Origin: Podaxis mareebaensis
Lineage: Eukaryota > Basidiomycota > Agaricomycetes > Agaricales > Agaricaceae
Assembly (NCBI GenBank): GCA_018524725.1
Contig: JAEUWP010000562.1
Location: 775,800-839,799, forward strand
Length of the DNA stretch: 64,000 bases
Direction: 5' to 3'
Part shown: positions 11,288-25,300 of the stretch, one piece after another
Numbering within the stretch: position 1 is the stretch's first letter
Layout: every line of letters starts with the position of its first letter
Position numbers and translations under genes: made by a program
Notes under the pieces: model-generated
What the model was told of the DNA's origin: nothing
What the model saw: only the letters and a program-made list of their open reading frames with translations
The model's database searches: none

Positions 11288-11699
11288 AGTTGGACTGCGG
11301 CTGTGGTTGGTGGAATTCGAATTGTTGGGATCGTGCATTGTCGTCGTTGGTTGGAAGGTTGTCGACGGGGATACCCATCTCGTTCTAAGAATAAGCAAAT
11401 TAAGTCCCAGGTACTTACCTAACCTTCACCCTTGTTTAGAGTTTCATTCCAACAGCGCCCACGAGAGCAGATGTTTGAATTATCTGCTTCAGTGGTCGGC
11501 TACCTGTGTGGTGAATTGGAGGGGCGATCATACGCACGAAGCCGGGCACCACGTGTGATAAATGTTAAGTACGAAGGTAGCTGATGGCACCTCAGGATAC
11601 CGTCAAGAGTGAACGTTCATAATATTGGAAACACCCAAGTAAGGGCTGCCAATTATCTCTGAGTTATACAACCTATAGACTGAGCACATGGGATGTCGT
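11288..11699. other. Intergenic, nothing recognised
   Basis: About 400 bases upstream of the doubtful small gene and downstream of the PRCC-like gene. One CACGTG core is present at 11550-11555. No open frame of interest and no repeat were found. Confidence 0.4.
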
Positions 11700-13101
11700 C
11701 TAGAAGCCTTTAAAATAGGTTTCAGGGCACTAGGATATCATACAAAATACAGAGATACTCACCATATTTATTTCCAGCTTCTTTGCGGTTCCTTCTACCC
11801 TCTGCAATCTTCTCCTCCAATGCTTCCCTGTTCTCGTATGCGTCTCTGAGCAGGGTAGATAGCTGGTGCCTTGACCTTGCAATACCACTGAGCTTGCTCG
11901 CCTGTGAGGTTATAAAAATCAGCATCCCGCTCCAAATCCGCAACGAAAGTCGAGGGGAACTCACGCTGAATTTCATCCTGGGTTGCTCAGGCGGTCCAGT
12001 AGCACCCTTCGTCAGCGCCTTCTTCTCCTCCCTCTCTTTAATCTCTACTTTGGCCTTCTCCATCACCCTCATAGCATCAACCTCCGAAGCACCCTCCTCG
12101 TACCCTTCAAACCCTTTGATTGTACCCTTCTCCAACCCACGGACATAGGCATCATATTCGTCCTGCCACTTTTTCCTGAATCGTTCGTAGTATTCTGGAT
12201 CGTAAGCGGCCCAGCTACCGGACGGTAGTTGATAGTAACCTGGGTACGGATCCTGAGGTGTTGGTTCAGGGGGTTCGAATGTTGGAATTGCAGGTGCCGA
12301 GGATAGGGTTGGGATGGAGAAGGAAGGAGCAGATGTTGAAGTTGAAGAGGTGCTTGTTTTTGAATCCCCTACTCAGATTTCCAGTGTATAGGTCTCAGCT
12401 AAGCATGGGTGTTACATACCTAACGGGGAGGAATCAACTGCCGGAGCTGCAGATACCTTTGGCAACGGTGGTTTACTGGACGCCTTTGGTTTGTCTTCAA
12501 GAGAGATATTCGCTCTGCCTTTAGCCAGAGAAGGAGGCAAGAAAGGCAACGAAGATGCACTACTGGTCGTAGAAGTTGCAGATTCCGCTATTGTAGGTTT
12601 GGCTTGTTCTTCGTCGCCTTCATCTGCCTCCCCCTCATCTTCTCCTCCCGCAACCGCGTTACTTGGGGCTGGGGCAGTGGTTGGTCTCGTAGTGAAAACC
12701 AACCCGGGTCCTTTTCCTCCACCTAGAACACGTTCCGATTGTAGAGCCACAGGTGCCTTCTGCTTCGGCGCAGGTAGCATGGACAGCAAAGACGAGGCTC
12801 CAGCTCCCGTCCTCTGCCTCTTCGCCGCAGGTCGTTCGAGTTCTATGTCGTCCTTTTCCTCGTTCTCGTCTTTCGGTAGTGCAGGCAGTCCAATGGTTAT
12901 CTTCTTCGGTGCCCGTTTCGTTGTTTTGGGTGGAGGCAGCGATATTTTGGACGAGGATGGGCCATTAGAAGATGGCGGCGGTAACTTCGCCGAAGGCTTT
13001 GTTGCCGTTGAGACAGTCGTAGACGGGGACTTTGTGGGCTGCTGTTTCTCGCTGCTGCTATCGCTCTCGCTGCCGCTACCGTAGCCTTCCAGTCCAAGCA
13101 T
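11700..13101 (-). CDS. PRCC-like nuclear protein (splicing / mitotic checkpoint regulator family)
   Basis: Homolog of the proline-rich protein PRCC, a nuclear protein linked in animals to splicing complexes and Mad2B. The ATG at 13101 gives MLGLEGYGSGSESDSSSEKQ. Residues up to about 240 are disordered, with Pro/Ser/Lys tracts, KRAPKKITIGLPALPKDE and acidic runs. The conserved C-terminal domain follows: YPGYYQLPSGSWAAYDPEYY, ERFRKKWQDEYDAYVRGL, KLSGIARSRHQLSTLLRDAY and NREALEEKIAEGRRNRKEAG. A final intron after NKYG (GTGAGT, acceptor TTTTAAAG) adds one Phe and a TAG at 11700-11702, so the protein ends KYGF as in other family members. About 390 residues. Confidence 0.9.
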
Positions 13102-13466
13102 GATGATGGAGTCCAGGGTCAAAGGATCGGACCCGGCACTGCTTTGGCCAAAGTCATTTCAACTAAGCATCGAACTATTCAAAATGTCTACCTCACAATG
13201 TTGCGCATTACAATTATATTGACTATGAAGATGCCAGCCAGTGGAATGTTCGAACACCCATTTACAAACCCAATTATGCAGTTATAATAACCATAAACGA
13301 ACGATAAATGCAAGGAGCGATATAGAAACCATCTACTAGGTTGTCAAAGATTTTGTAGTAGTGAGAAGTCCATGTGCAACAAAGCGTGTTTTAAGTCCAT
13401 TGTCCTTTAGTCCGTATAGTAATTTTGGTGAATCGTGATCATGGGCGTGCTGTAAGGCGTGGAGCG
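13102..13466. promoter_or_regulatory. PRCC promoter and glucan synthase 3' region
   Basis: 365 bases between two minus-strand genes, AT-rich, with no open frame of note. It must hold the PRCC-like gene's promoter and the glucan synthase 3' UTR. No distinct motif was identified. Confidence 0.4.
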
Positions 13467-16400
13467 TCAGACATATACTGCAATCAAACAAGGGGGAGGC
13501 TTACAGAGTTGTTCCTTCCGGTAGAACCAGAAGTAACCAAGAACAATAATTAGTTGACAAATGAGAGCTATCCAGAAGGGAGCGGACGCCATTGGGCTTC
13601 CTGTAAGCGCATAAACAATTGAGCATGCCTTCCAACAAGCAATGCGAGACGTTGCTTACCCTTAAGACCTTCGCTGAAGTCCCATTTTGAGGCATCCGGG
13701 AATACAGTCCCGGGTCCAACACGGTTAGGAGCCGTCGCACGAGCTACCATGACACAAATGGAACCTATCACTTGTGCAAGCGCAAGTGTAGCACAGACGT
13801 GCAGACGAGACAAGGTCTGGAGCAAGATCATACCCAGACCAACACCTTGAATAGCATCCAACACTCCCAACCACAACCATAGCGAGATGCCGAGGTAAGG
13901 TCCTCCGGAGCCTGCCCACGGGATGTACAGCGCGAGAGATGAGGTACCCCAAAGCATTTGACACCATCTGGGCGCGCCAAGACCGACCGCGAAGACGGGC
14001 AGTAACCAAGTGTGGGTTTTGCTGAAGTGTGTGAGAATGAGAAGCATGATCGCCCAAACGAAAACGAAGAATGTGATGACGAGGAGCAGAATCTGCCATT
14101 TGGGTACTGGCACACTCCACAAGAAGCTCCAGTTGCGTCCATACGGCTAGAAGCACCATTAGCATATTTCAACGAAAATGTTAAAAGCATACTTACTCCA
14201 CTCAGCCAATAGTCTCGCAAAATTTCCGACGCGAGGAACCAGAGAACGAGTTTGCGACGGAACAAGGTCTTGAAGAAGTGAGGAACTTTAGGCGGCGTTT
14301 GACGGTAATACTCTGGCAAGCCATAGAGCATGACATAGGCGAAGAGGAAGCTGACACAGGCCAGAGGCCATACGATCAGACAGATCCACCAGGGAGGGAT
14401 GTACCCGTCCTCCCGACCGTTGAGCGAGTAACCCCAGTACCAGAGTGCAGCGACCCAGATTTGTTGAGAACCTTGCACAATACATGCTCGCATTGTCCAG
14501 ACTTCAGTTGCGGCACCCTAATAGTAAATCATCAGTAAGATATCCCGAATACCACGCGGAATCGGCGTACCGCTTCTTCACCGAAGTTGAGGCCAAAGAA
14601 TAAGAACCCAGCGGCGGAAGCGACGGCGTAACACCATGTCGCAGCGCTAGCTAGACCTTGGTGGGCAGGCACAAAGACCGAGTGAATGGAAGGTAAGCCA
14701 ATCAAGAAAAATGCGAGGCCGAAGAATATCCAGGGGAAAGAGAGAACATAGATAGAGGGTTTCAAACGGAACATGGGGTACCAAACTGCCGACGCAGCCA
14801 AGAAGACAGCGCCCAAGACATAAAGCTGGATGTTATCTTGCCAGTTACGACCAGTAAGCAAGGTGATTTGGAAACTCGTTGCACTCAGCATCTGGCCCAT
14901 GGCGATGACGATAGTGTACAACGGCCAGCCTTTGATTTCTCTTGACATAGCAATCTGCAACCCAGTCATGGGAACGATATCCGGTTGAGTGGTGTCATGA
15001 GGAAGAGCACCCTCAACGTCAGACTGCGAGAAATTATGGGTGGTCGGGGCTGTAACGATATTAACATCGGTATGAGAATCAGATTGAAAAAAGACTTACA
15101 ATCAGGACGGGAGTAAATTGAGGGCGATGGTGTACCCCAAACAGAATCGCGCTGAGAGGACCTGATACTGGCAGCGCTCGAGAGCTTGTCTTTCCGGACT
15201 TTGCCAAAGAAGGCCTCTTCACTCTTCATGAGGTACTTCTCAATGGATAGTTCATGTTCAGAATTCTTAGCATTGAGCGTCTGCAGCTTCTGAACGAACT
15301 CAGAAGCAACACCACCATCGGAATCCGTGAACTGTAGAGCAGAACGGTCAAGACCAATCTTATTTTCGGATTGAGGTGTCTTACCGAAGCGATGGCCTTG
15401 TTCAACGGCGAGTTTGATTTCTCATCCACGATGGATGAGATGGATTCTACCGACGAAACTCTCGAGTGAGCACCGAAAGGCCTCGAAGGTGTAAGAGTTC
15501 CATCTAAGAAAGGGTCGGGGGCGCCCTTTTGATCTCTCGCAATAGCCTTGTTTGCCCTCTCCAAAAAGTCCGTATAACCCTGGTTAGAAGACTGGCCACT
15601 TCCCCTCTGGCTGAAGTAGTCATCGTCGCCGCCCAATCGAGGTGGTATCGCGTGCTCCCCATATACAAGCGATTCCTGACTCCGCTGCGCTGGTGAGTTC
15701 ATGTAGCTGTTCACACTCCGACTATCCCATCCAGGTTGATCAGGTTGCGCCTGAGCGACAGGGTTCCAATCATCCGTGTCAGCCATTGGATGCATACCGA
15801 CGCCACCGCCATCGCTAGGTCTCCAAGCGTTGGGTCCAGAGACATGTCGACTGGTGGTAATACTACGTTTGTGGAAGTCTTCCATTCGTTGACGCCATTC
15901 GACGACAGGGAACCGCTGCACGGCTGAACGGGCACGAAGAATCGCACGCTCCTCTTCCGTAGACTTCAAAGCCATCTTGATCGTCTTCGTCAGCTGTGAA
16001 AGCATGTGCGCCGTTGAGCTTGATTCAACAGGGTACCACTGTTATCCAAACAATCAGGAAATCCTGCCGTAGTCATCGAGATAAAGGTTTGCTCACCCAA
16101 CCAGGCATAAGACCGAGACCGCCTAAACGAGAACCGACTCCGAGAGCACCCTTTCTTCCGAATTCGACAGCAACAAGACCAAAGGGTTCATCACGAGAAG
16201 GAATCAAGGCAAAGTCAGCACCGCTGAACAGGTAAGGTGGTAGCGCAGTGAACTCGGGCTTGGAGTAGACGCGATCAGGGTACATCTCCATCAACCTAGC
16301 TAGCTTCTCCGCGGCAAATCTTCCATACAAGTCAATGACGGGTCCAACAGCGATCAACTGAATCGAAGGTCGTTTCTCGAGCCTAAGCAGGAAACAGTGA

Positions 16401-19400
16401 GTACCAGAGTTGCCAGTACGAGAAAAGATGAACTTACAATCCTGGCATAACATCGGCAATCAAATCTACACCCTTCTGCTTCGACCACCGTCCAACGAAT
16501 ACGAACAAATCTGCATTGGGGTCCTGCTTAATCCCGGCCCATTCCTGCGCCTGCCTCTTCAACTCTGGCCTCGCAGCCTCCGCCTCCTGATCAATCTGCA
16601 CATCCTTCGCCTTCACCGGTTTTTCATCCAACGCCGCGATATCCGATGGGTCAGGATTCGGCAACGAATCAACATGCTTCAACGTCCAAAGTGCAGGATA
16701 CCTTGCCCAACTACGCTTCCCATACTTGTCTGACACACCGGCCACACCAACACTCTTTTGATGCACGCTGATAAACGAAGCAGCCGCATGCAACAAATTA
16801 AATGTGTTTCCGAATTGAACATACTTCGTGCAATGCTCCTTGCTGATATTGAATGCCGAACAGACTTCCTTCATCTCCTCCTTTGTTCGCAGCGGCCAAA
16901 GACCCTGGAACTCGGCATTATGCAATGACAGGCACACAGGAATGACCTTGGGAAGGAGATAGATGGGCGCAAGGGCGCCATGGTAATCGTTGATGTGATA
17001 GATATCAATGTCAGGGAATCGGCGAATAGTGGCCGCGATAGCTTGGTTCCAAGTCGAGTAAAAGATAGCAGAGCTGAGGTCGTCCATGCGAGCGGGATAC
17101 GGGTCGGATTTGGTTTGGGCGCGGAAAACAGGACTGTCGAGGATCACGTAGGTAATATTGTCCAACTGATGAGTCTCGACTTCAATGAGGTAGGGTTCGC
17201 CGAAGATGATAACCTCGATAGGTTCAGCGGGGTCCCCAGCAGGATAATCGAGGTCTTTGACCTTGGGGACAACCCACACAAGATCAACATCCGTCATTGC
17301 CTTGCCCATCAAACTAGACATGACACCGAGACCACCGATCTTGACTTTCAACTTCCAATCAATGATCTCATACTCCAGCGTCGCAATCAACACCTTCCTC
17401 CGCTTGTTCCTGTCCTCTGGCCACCCAATGACTTCCGATGTTTGTTTGTGACCAAAGATCTTTTCCGTCATTGGTGTACTGTCCTTCAGGTCTGCAGTCG
17501 ATTTGTTCGAGAGGGCTCCGAGAATAGGGAAATAGCTCGTGTGGCTCTTCGTCTTGACACCATACTGGTTGTGCTTGATTCCATAGAAAGTCCACATGAA
17601 GATCAGAACAGCGAGGGTACCGGTGATAAGGGGAATCGAAAGAAGGAGGGAGTACATGATAGCACCAACGGCAGCTTGACCACGGGGTTGCAATGACCAA
17701 GACATGGTGGAATCGTCGACGAGCAGCGACCACGCGAGATGAGGTTTGGGCGGTGCGGACATATTGAGGTAGTTGGGTGCAACACTATTGGGAGGGAGGC
17801 GATCGAGGACACCGTCACCGTCAGTATCACCGTAGAAATAATCATCATAGCCCCAAACGTTGAGTTGAACCTGGGTTGGCCAGGAAGCCATGAGCTCGAT
17901 CTCCCACTTGCCATCCGAGTTCAACTGCATCTTCGAAGGAAGACCTTGATCGAAGCCCCAGTTATTGTAGGGGCCACGAAGCAGAAGTTGAGGCATCCGG
18001 CGCTGAGGACCGCTATATTGTGTGTCTGCATGAACGACAGCAGCGACAGAGAGTGTGGCCTCGCTCCAGTCTGTTACAAGCGTGAGCCAAACATATCAGG
18101 TAAACCCAGTCAAAATCACATACACTGCACCATTATGTGATCGCCATCCCAGAAATTCTCAGGTTGTTGGAAGACCGAAGCTTCTATCGTAGTGGTATCC
18201 TCCCAGTTCTTCCATTGCGTCCAGTTCTTTCCGAAGTTCCACGAGTATCGGAACATGTCAGCACCAAAGGCCTTGTGTTCAAAGGTATATTGTCCATTAG
18301 AGAACTTGAACGAGCCGTCTTTATCGTAATCATTCTCGGGGAAGACCATGACATTATTAGCGGCTCCCTTGCGCAACAACAGGTGATCTCTTGCCTGGAA
18401 ACACGTATCTTCAGCGCAGCCTTCAAAGGGAATCGAGAGTACAACTTACGTTAGTAGTTGCGTTACCACCTTGCGAAGGCGCACGATCAACAGTAAGCGT
18501 CAGAACTCCATCCAGGAAATTCGTCAACGTTGCAGACCAAGACCAAACAGAAACATCAGCCCCAACAATCTTCGCAGGATCAGGATTCGACACAGCACCG
18601 CACTTCACATTCGTGATCGTCGGTTGTCCACCCTTTCCTGACGAAGTCATGTTCAACGAAATGCTCTGGGTAACACCATCACAATCCATAGGAACGTTGA
18701 ACTCCAGAGTGACATCGACCGTGGTCGCATTCGGCTCGCCTGTTTTGGCCATGATACGATGGTCGTGACCGGGAATAAACTTGGTGATAGCAGGGAGCTG
18801 AGGAACCCACTGCTCGACGGGAACCAATGCTTTGAAGCCGTACGGCTCCATAGTGACCTGAGCAAGACAACCAAACCATGGGGCCTTGCCATCATTGTTG
18901 AAAGACGATAAAGAATCCTCAAGGCTATATGTTTCGTAAGGAGGGAAAAGATTTCTGACAACGGCATCCGATCTGAAGGGGGACGAAATCCAGAGTGACT
19001 CTTTGCAATTAAAACTCCAGGTCTTGGTCGAATTTTCGTTGGTAAAGAGCAGCCAAATTTGGTCGTTGAACGTTCCGTTCAGAGTTTGAACACCGGGAAG
19101 TGCAGCTCGCGAGACTGACCACAAACCCATTTCGGTTTGGGTTTTATTTGAACCAGGTCGTTCGATCCGATACGTCCAGTTTCCACGTTGGACAAGGTTG
19201 AAGCCGTCTTGGAGGGCACCATACACGCCTCGCAGGTAGTGGAAACGGGTCATTAGCCGTCGGGTATCGGTAGTCGGATCAAAATGATCGAGCGCGTTCC
19301 AATCATCGTAGCAGCCGAAGAGAGACTTTTCGAGAGGCATGTTGAAGTATTGCTCCGAGCCGAGAGTATAACAGCCATGTCGTTTCCAAGCGAGATTGCT

Positions 19401-21275
19401 GGTCATCGCCTGTCGGCTGTGAAAAGCGTCAAACAACACCCTCAGGATGCTTTTGGTGCCGTGCTTACCCGTAAAGATAGTTGGAAGCACCGTTGTCGAA
19501 AAGATAGAAATTTTGTTCTTCGCCATAGTAAAGCTTTGATGGGTTGAGCAAGTGCTTCAGACAAAGGGCGAAAAAGACTCACCAATGGTATTCCCGGCAT
19601 AACCAACGTGGTAATGAACGTCGCCAAAACGCTCCTTTGTGTTCCGTTTTCCAAACTTGGCCAACGGAAGATATCGAAGTTACTGGTTCCAAACATGTGA
19701 CGGGGATCCACATTGCCAAACCGAGGATTGAGAAAATCATTGTTCACGAACATCTGGTTCCACGCCGTAACAAAATTGATGTCAACATCGTATGCCACCT
19801 GGAGGTTACCATCCATGCCAAGGAAGCGTGCAAGTGCACGGTAGATGGAGTAGTGGAAAGCCACACCATCCAGGGCATTGAGAGGGGCTTCACGGAGGAA
19901 GTATTGATTCTGATCTGCAGTGACGTTGGCAGCTGCTAGGAATCCTGGAGGAAGTTGTGTGCGAGTACGACCACGACCACTGATAAAGAGATGATTATCG
20001 ACGACATCCGGAATGAGAGCATCGAGTGACTCACATATACAGAGAACCAAAGGTGTCACCACCAGTGACTTCGCCCGGGATAAAGAAGTTGGTTTTATTG
20101 AGCTTTGCGGCGCACTCCCGTGTGCTCGAAGCCCAGGTAGCAAGAGCGTCTACAGTAACTTGAGTGGCCTTATCAATGCGAATGGCATCGATATCGAGAG
20201 CCTTGATGGTCATGCACGAGAAAACCTTGATCTTATTCATGACATCTGGTTGCCACTCGCGAAGACGGTCCTGGACGGAGGCAAATTTGGAAAGTTGACG
20301 TTGCCAATCAGGATGAACACCGAAAGCTTCCATATCACCATATTGGTCAAAGTCGGACGCCATACAACCATCGGTCTCGATTTTGACTAACTCTCCATTA
20401 TCCTCCCAGAATCTGGGCATTACGCAAGAGTTGTTGCGTTCATTACGGATCTGGAAGAAACATTAACGAATGTAAAATGGACCCGACTTGAAACTTAAAC
20501 TCACAGTGAAGTCACGGTACTCGGTGAAGTTCCATGGCATATAGTTCGGCCTCTTCCAGACCGCGTTGTACTCGTTCAAGCTAAAGGGCGTACTCGTGTT
20601 GAGATGCCTGTAAAGGATTAGTTGATGAGTGCGTGGGTAACACGATCCATCAGTGGGCTGGTGTACATACCCTTCAAAGGCGATGAGATCGGACATGGTA
20701 CCGACGGTAAAATCAGCCATAAAATACATGCCACGAGCGTGAATTTCGTCGATCAAATGACGCCAGTCATCGATATTACCCCAGTGTGGATCGAGGACGC
20801 TAAAGTCGAGGGGTGAATAACCTGGTGAATTTGTCAACGGCAAGGACAAAAGGTGTGATCGCCAAGACTGACTGTCTGCCTGCCATAGCATGTTCAAGAA
20901 GGGAGTGCCGGACATAAAGACGACCTTTATACCCATGCCCTGCAGATAGTCTAAGCGCTTCTCCAAGCCTCTGAGGTCACCGCCGTAGCGGAGCTGGGTT
21001 TCACGAAAGTCGGATTCATAGGGGGTGCCGAAGAAATCATTGTTTGTGGGGTCACCATCGGCGAACTTGTCTAGGAGAATGGTGTATGTTGGGAGAGCCC
21101 GCCAGTTTTGGGGAGACGGATGATAGGTGCTTCGCCCCTCGGTATCGTATTCGAGGACGGATTTTGCATTCTTGTTGACGTTTAGGTTGTAGCCTACAAG
21201 GTCTTCACGCCACGGGGAAGCCACTACGAGCTGAACCAGCAGAGGGAGGGCCGTGAGTGCGGACAGAAGCCGCAT
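13467..21275 (-). CDS. Cell wall alpha-1,3-glucan synthase
   Basis: Large plasma-membrane enzyme that makes wall alpha-1,3-glucan (Ags1/Mok1 family). The start at 21275 opens a signal peptide, [20 protein letters not shown]. The outer GH13 amylase-like domain has [12 protein letters not shown], the catalytic-Asp region [17 protein letters not shown] and the Glu region [18 protein letters not shown] carbohydrate-binding-like stretch ([20 protein letters not shown]) precedes a transmembrane segment ([20 protein letters not shown]). The cytosolic GT5 starch-synthase-like domain follows, with [19 protein letters not shown] then [16 protein letters not shown] (the K-x-GGLG substrate motif). The last third is multi-pass membrane, ending with [20 protein letters not shown]. 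About 2,370 residues after some 13 short introns, the normal family length. All three modules look intact. The stop at 13467 holds whether or not a 27-nt GT-AG segment near the end is spliced. Confidence 0.96.
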
Positions 21276-22338
21276 GGCGTAGGGAGGGCGAGTGTGTCGT
21301 GAAGGAGGGGGATAGGTAAGGGAAGGAGGAAAGGAATGATTGTGAAAGAGCTAGAAGAAATCTTCCATGCTGACTTTTGACGGAAATAAGGAGTGACAAT
21401 CAAAGCGGTCACACAAATCGGAATCCAGAGCGGCACGTCTGCCATCCCGGGCCTATGCTATATTTGTGCCTCAGGCCTTCGATCGCATCCTGGGAATCGG
21501 GCACTGCCCCTTGATGTCCCTCCTGGGTAGTTTGCTGGTCTGGATGCTCCTGCGCCAGTCCCTCCCAGTCTGCAAGGCTCTTCCGCTGTTCGCTTAGAAG
21601 AGCTCATTAAGCTAAGAGGGGCTGGCGAGGGAAGAGCGTGACACGCGCACGAACGTTGATGGGTTGGTCAAGTCTCGGCGCCCAAAAGAGAACAGTCCCT
21701 GATGGCCAATGATGACCGTCTTGGGACAGCCTGGGACTCGGCTCGCCTGGATGCCATAGTTCACCGCACAGGGCTCTCCGTCCCTTGGTCTGTATCTGTC
21801 TGTACACCTGCGCCCATATCCATTACAATACCATCCCATACATTTCCCTAGTCGTGCATCTGCCTTAAGCTTTGTGACGAAGTCAAATTGTATGCAGTTT
21901 GCAGCACTGTCATCGCGATGTGTCTCGCCCGCTGTTGAGCAATTTGTGTTTCGGCTGTCCTGTGTAGCGGAACTGGATGATGGTTGCTTGTCAAAATGAT
22001 TGAGATGGCTAACATCAAGTGTCAACATGAAGCTGCCTCCCGATCACAGAATACTGGCTGGATAGCTCATGCATGCTAGGACCGGGTAGTGATTTGTCTA
22101 AAAGAGTAGAGATTGTTATTGTTGTAAGTTAAGTGCCAGCGATGAGAAAATAATGGCCGATATTCGCAATTTCCTTTCCTGGCGCTCTTTATTCCTCCTT
22201 ATCGTGTTCCCTTTGCCACCGTCCCACATTGCACGCTGCCTGGCCCAGCGCTGCCCCCCACGCTCGCTGCCACCCCCACGTCGTCGCGCACGCCTTTGTT
22301 CGGAATAACCCTTCTGCTCACCATCACGATCGCAAGCC
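21276..22338. promoter_or_regulatory. 1-kb divergent promoter between glucan synthase and Ste11
   Basis: The longest non-coding interval in the window (1,063 bases). It separates the minus-strand glucan synthase from the plus-strand Ste11 kinase. The 80 bases next to the glucan synthase start and the 100 bases before the Ste11 ATG are pyrimidine-rich on the respective coding strands, which fits transcription starts. Minus-strand frames inside (for example 21612-22028) have no homology I recognise and look random. Long promoters are common for regulated genes. Confidence 0.6.
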
Positions 22339-25300
22339 ATGTCCACACTCACCGCTAGCAACGCCTTCTACTCCCTTGATGCTTCGTCTCAGTCCCCTCC
22401 CAAGCCCGCTTCCCCCGTTACTCCCACTGCTCAGTATTCAAGTCCACAGGCCATCGCTGCACGCTCCTTCATAAATTTGAACCCAGAAGTCAGAGGCCAC
22501 CATGCACCCTTCCCCATCACTCCCACAGCTGCCTCTCCCAATGGCACGCTAGAACCTCCTGCGGGCATGTCTTTCGCCGATTATCTCAAGACCTGGTCAG
22601 ATAACCACACCGCAAGATGGTTGGCGGAGTGCAAATGCGCTCATCACCTCGAGACATTCAAAGCCAACGACATCCGAGGTGATATTCTTTTGGAGTTGGA
22701 TCAGGTTATCTTGCAAGAAATGGGCATCGCAAGTATAGGAGATCGGTTGCGCATACTGAACGCGGTCAAGAATCTCAGGCAACGCTCTGCCAATCGCTCC
22801 CCAGCTGCCGTCTCCAGCTCAACTAGACACGCTGACGCCATCTCTAGCAATCAACCCAGGGTTGATGTCCCTCCCCCTTCACGTTCGCACACAAAACGGC
22901 CTGCGCCATTAAGGCTGAATGGCAACTCCGGACAAAGCGACCTTCCTGCCGTCGCCCGTGACCCGCCTGATTCCGCCAGAAGCAATATCCGCCCTCTCCC
23001 TCAGCCGACTCAACAACACCAGGCTAACCAGTCGCTCGGCACCTCCTTCAACGCTCCCAACAGCGCACACCCTGTCACTCCCAGTCATTCCCGATCACAG
23101 CCTCCGTTTCCTCCACCCCGAGGCCAACCCCCGCCTCCCCCAGCCGGGCGTCCACCCCCTCGTGCTGGACTCGGTAGCAACCAACACAACAATTGGGCTA
23201 CTACGCCCACTCAAGAGGTTCCGAGCTACACTTCCGGAGGTCTTCCTCTCGCTCCTCAGCAGCAGAGCCAGCTGCTCACACCTTCAACGAGTAACTGGAC
23301 GGGCTCCTATCACTCCCCTGCAGATTCCAGACCAGGTAACGCAGGTGGCAAGATTCCGCCACGCTCTACTTCCCCTCTTCCAGGTCGCGGACTCCGGGCT
23401 AACGCTACTAATCCAGTGCATGGGCGGAATGGTTCCGGCTCCCTCACATCACCGAACACGACCAATAGTCCGCTGAATAAGCTACCTCCGAGACCTTCGA
23501 CCACAGGCACCACTGCTCATCCGTATGCCAATCCTCAAGCTGCGACTCTCCAGCCACCAACGAATTATCCTGTCCACACTCTTTCGCCCATCGAAGAGCG
23601 CTCCGACACATTACAGTCATCTTCAAATACGCCTTCACCTTCCCCCTATGCCGTTGGTCGCGGACCTTTCCATAGCAACAACGCCTCCGGCAGTGGACAG
23701 GCACCGCCTACTCTTGATGAGATTAGGCGCAAGCTCGTTAAATTTGTCTTACCTGCCGAAGGTCTTACGTACACTATTGATGTAGCCACATGCGGTGGTG
23801 GTATTGAGGTTCTCGAAAAGGTTCTCAAGAAGTTTGGGAAGGGTGGTTCAAAAGCAGTCGATGGTGATGCACCGCTCGAACATGCTGTTACTCCACGAGG
23901 TGGTCTGACCGTTGATGGATGGGGAGTATACCTTGATTTCGGTCAACAAGATGGTCCTGGTATGTTCTCTCCGCAATCAACTTTTGATAATTCATCAACC
24001 ATGCACAGGCGAACCCCTAACCGAGGCAGAACTAATGTCAATATGTCATGCTCCTCCTGATCACCCAACGCGCGAACACGGGCTTGTCCTCCGCAAGACG
24101 AAAGTCCCGCGACGCACAGACAGCCCCTCCCACCTTAATCTACCCTCAACCAGCAAAACCACCAAACGCGCGAGCTCAATCAGCATCCTCAGTAGTCTCG
24201 GTGTACGCGACCCCGAACATGCACTCGACCCACCCTCACCCACATCCACCTCTGGTCGTCTCAGCCCGGCAGTACTCAATGCTACAGCCAAACGTCCATC
24301 TAAACTGCGCAACTTCTTCGGCCAACGCCCGCCCAGCGAGCTTATCACAAACCACCTCCCAGAGTACTTCCCAAACACTGAAAAGAAGATTCTCGAACGG
24401 ACGGCGAGGCATAGTATGATGCTCAAAGCGAAGAGGGAGAGTTATGCGTCTGTGAGCAATCAACCGTTACCTTCGAGGTTTAGCGTGAGTACAAGGGGGT
24501 CGACGTCACCTTCGAGGACTTCTTTGTCGTCAAATCCACCCCCACCTGTGCCGGATAAAAACGACAATAGTGATGACTTGCCGAGGATGTCGTTGTCGAT
24601 GGAGGATGGTCGGTCGATTGATCTGCATCCGGATGATTCGACAATGACAGGGCCGACTTCTGCCGAACCGTCTGTGTCAAGTTCGAAACCTCTATTACCA
24701 CCGATACCGTTCCCCACGGAATCGTTATCGGAATCTATTGAGGGCGTGACGAGGAGGAGAATGTCGCGGACGATATCGACGTCTTCGAGGAGGATGAGTT
24801 ATATGACAGAGTTGAGGAGCAAGAGAGATAGGTCTGATACGGCGAGTTTGATGACTGTGGATGAGATTACCGCGGAGGTGGAGAGTAGGAGAGCAAGTAG
24901 TACGATTGATAGAGGGTCAGAGATGGATGATTGGACTAAGGTGGATGTAGAAGAGACGCCGGATGCGCCAGTGGACGAGAAGGATGTCGTGGCGGAGCAA
25001 GAAGAGGAGGAAGATAGCGAGGAGAGTGAGGATGAGGATGAGGACGATGGGGAGGGTGTTACGTTGAATGGGGAGGATGATGATATACCCAAGAGCATTG
25101 AGACTAAGTTCAAATGTAAGTGCTCACACTGGATAGCTCTGTCACTATTCTCACTTTCCACTTCAGCCAACAAGTGGATCAAGGGCGCGCTTATTGGTGC
25201 TGGATCGTTCGGGAAGGTTTATCTTGGAATGGATGCCTCTAATGGTTTGCTCATGGCTGTGAAACAAGTCGAGCTGCCAACTGGTTCTCTGCCCAATCAG

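Noticed and set aside
12265..12285. GGTTCGAAT resembling a tRNA B box
   Set aside because: Lies inside the PRCC-like coding exon; no matching A box or cloverleaf was found.
12491..13084. 197-codon plus-strand frame opposite the PRCC-like gene
   Set aside because: It is the antisense shadow of the Ser/Pro-rich PRCC exon.
16980..17696. Plus-strand frame inside the glucan synthase
   Set aside because: Antisense to the intact GT5 domain; no splice support or motif.
21612..22028. 138-codon minus-strand frame in the glucan synthase/Ste11 promoter
   Set aside because: No recognised similarity or protein-like composition; lies in promoter sequence.
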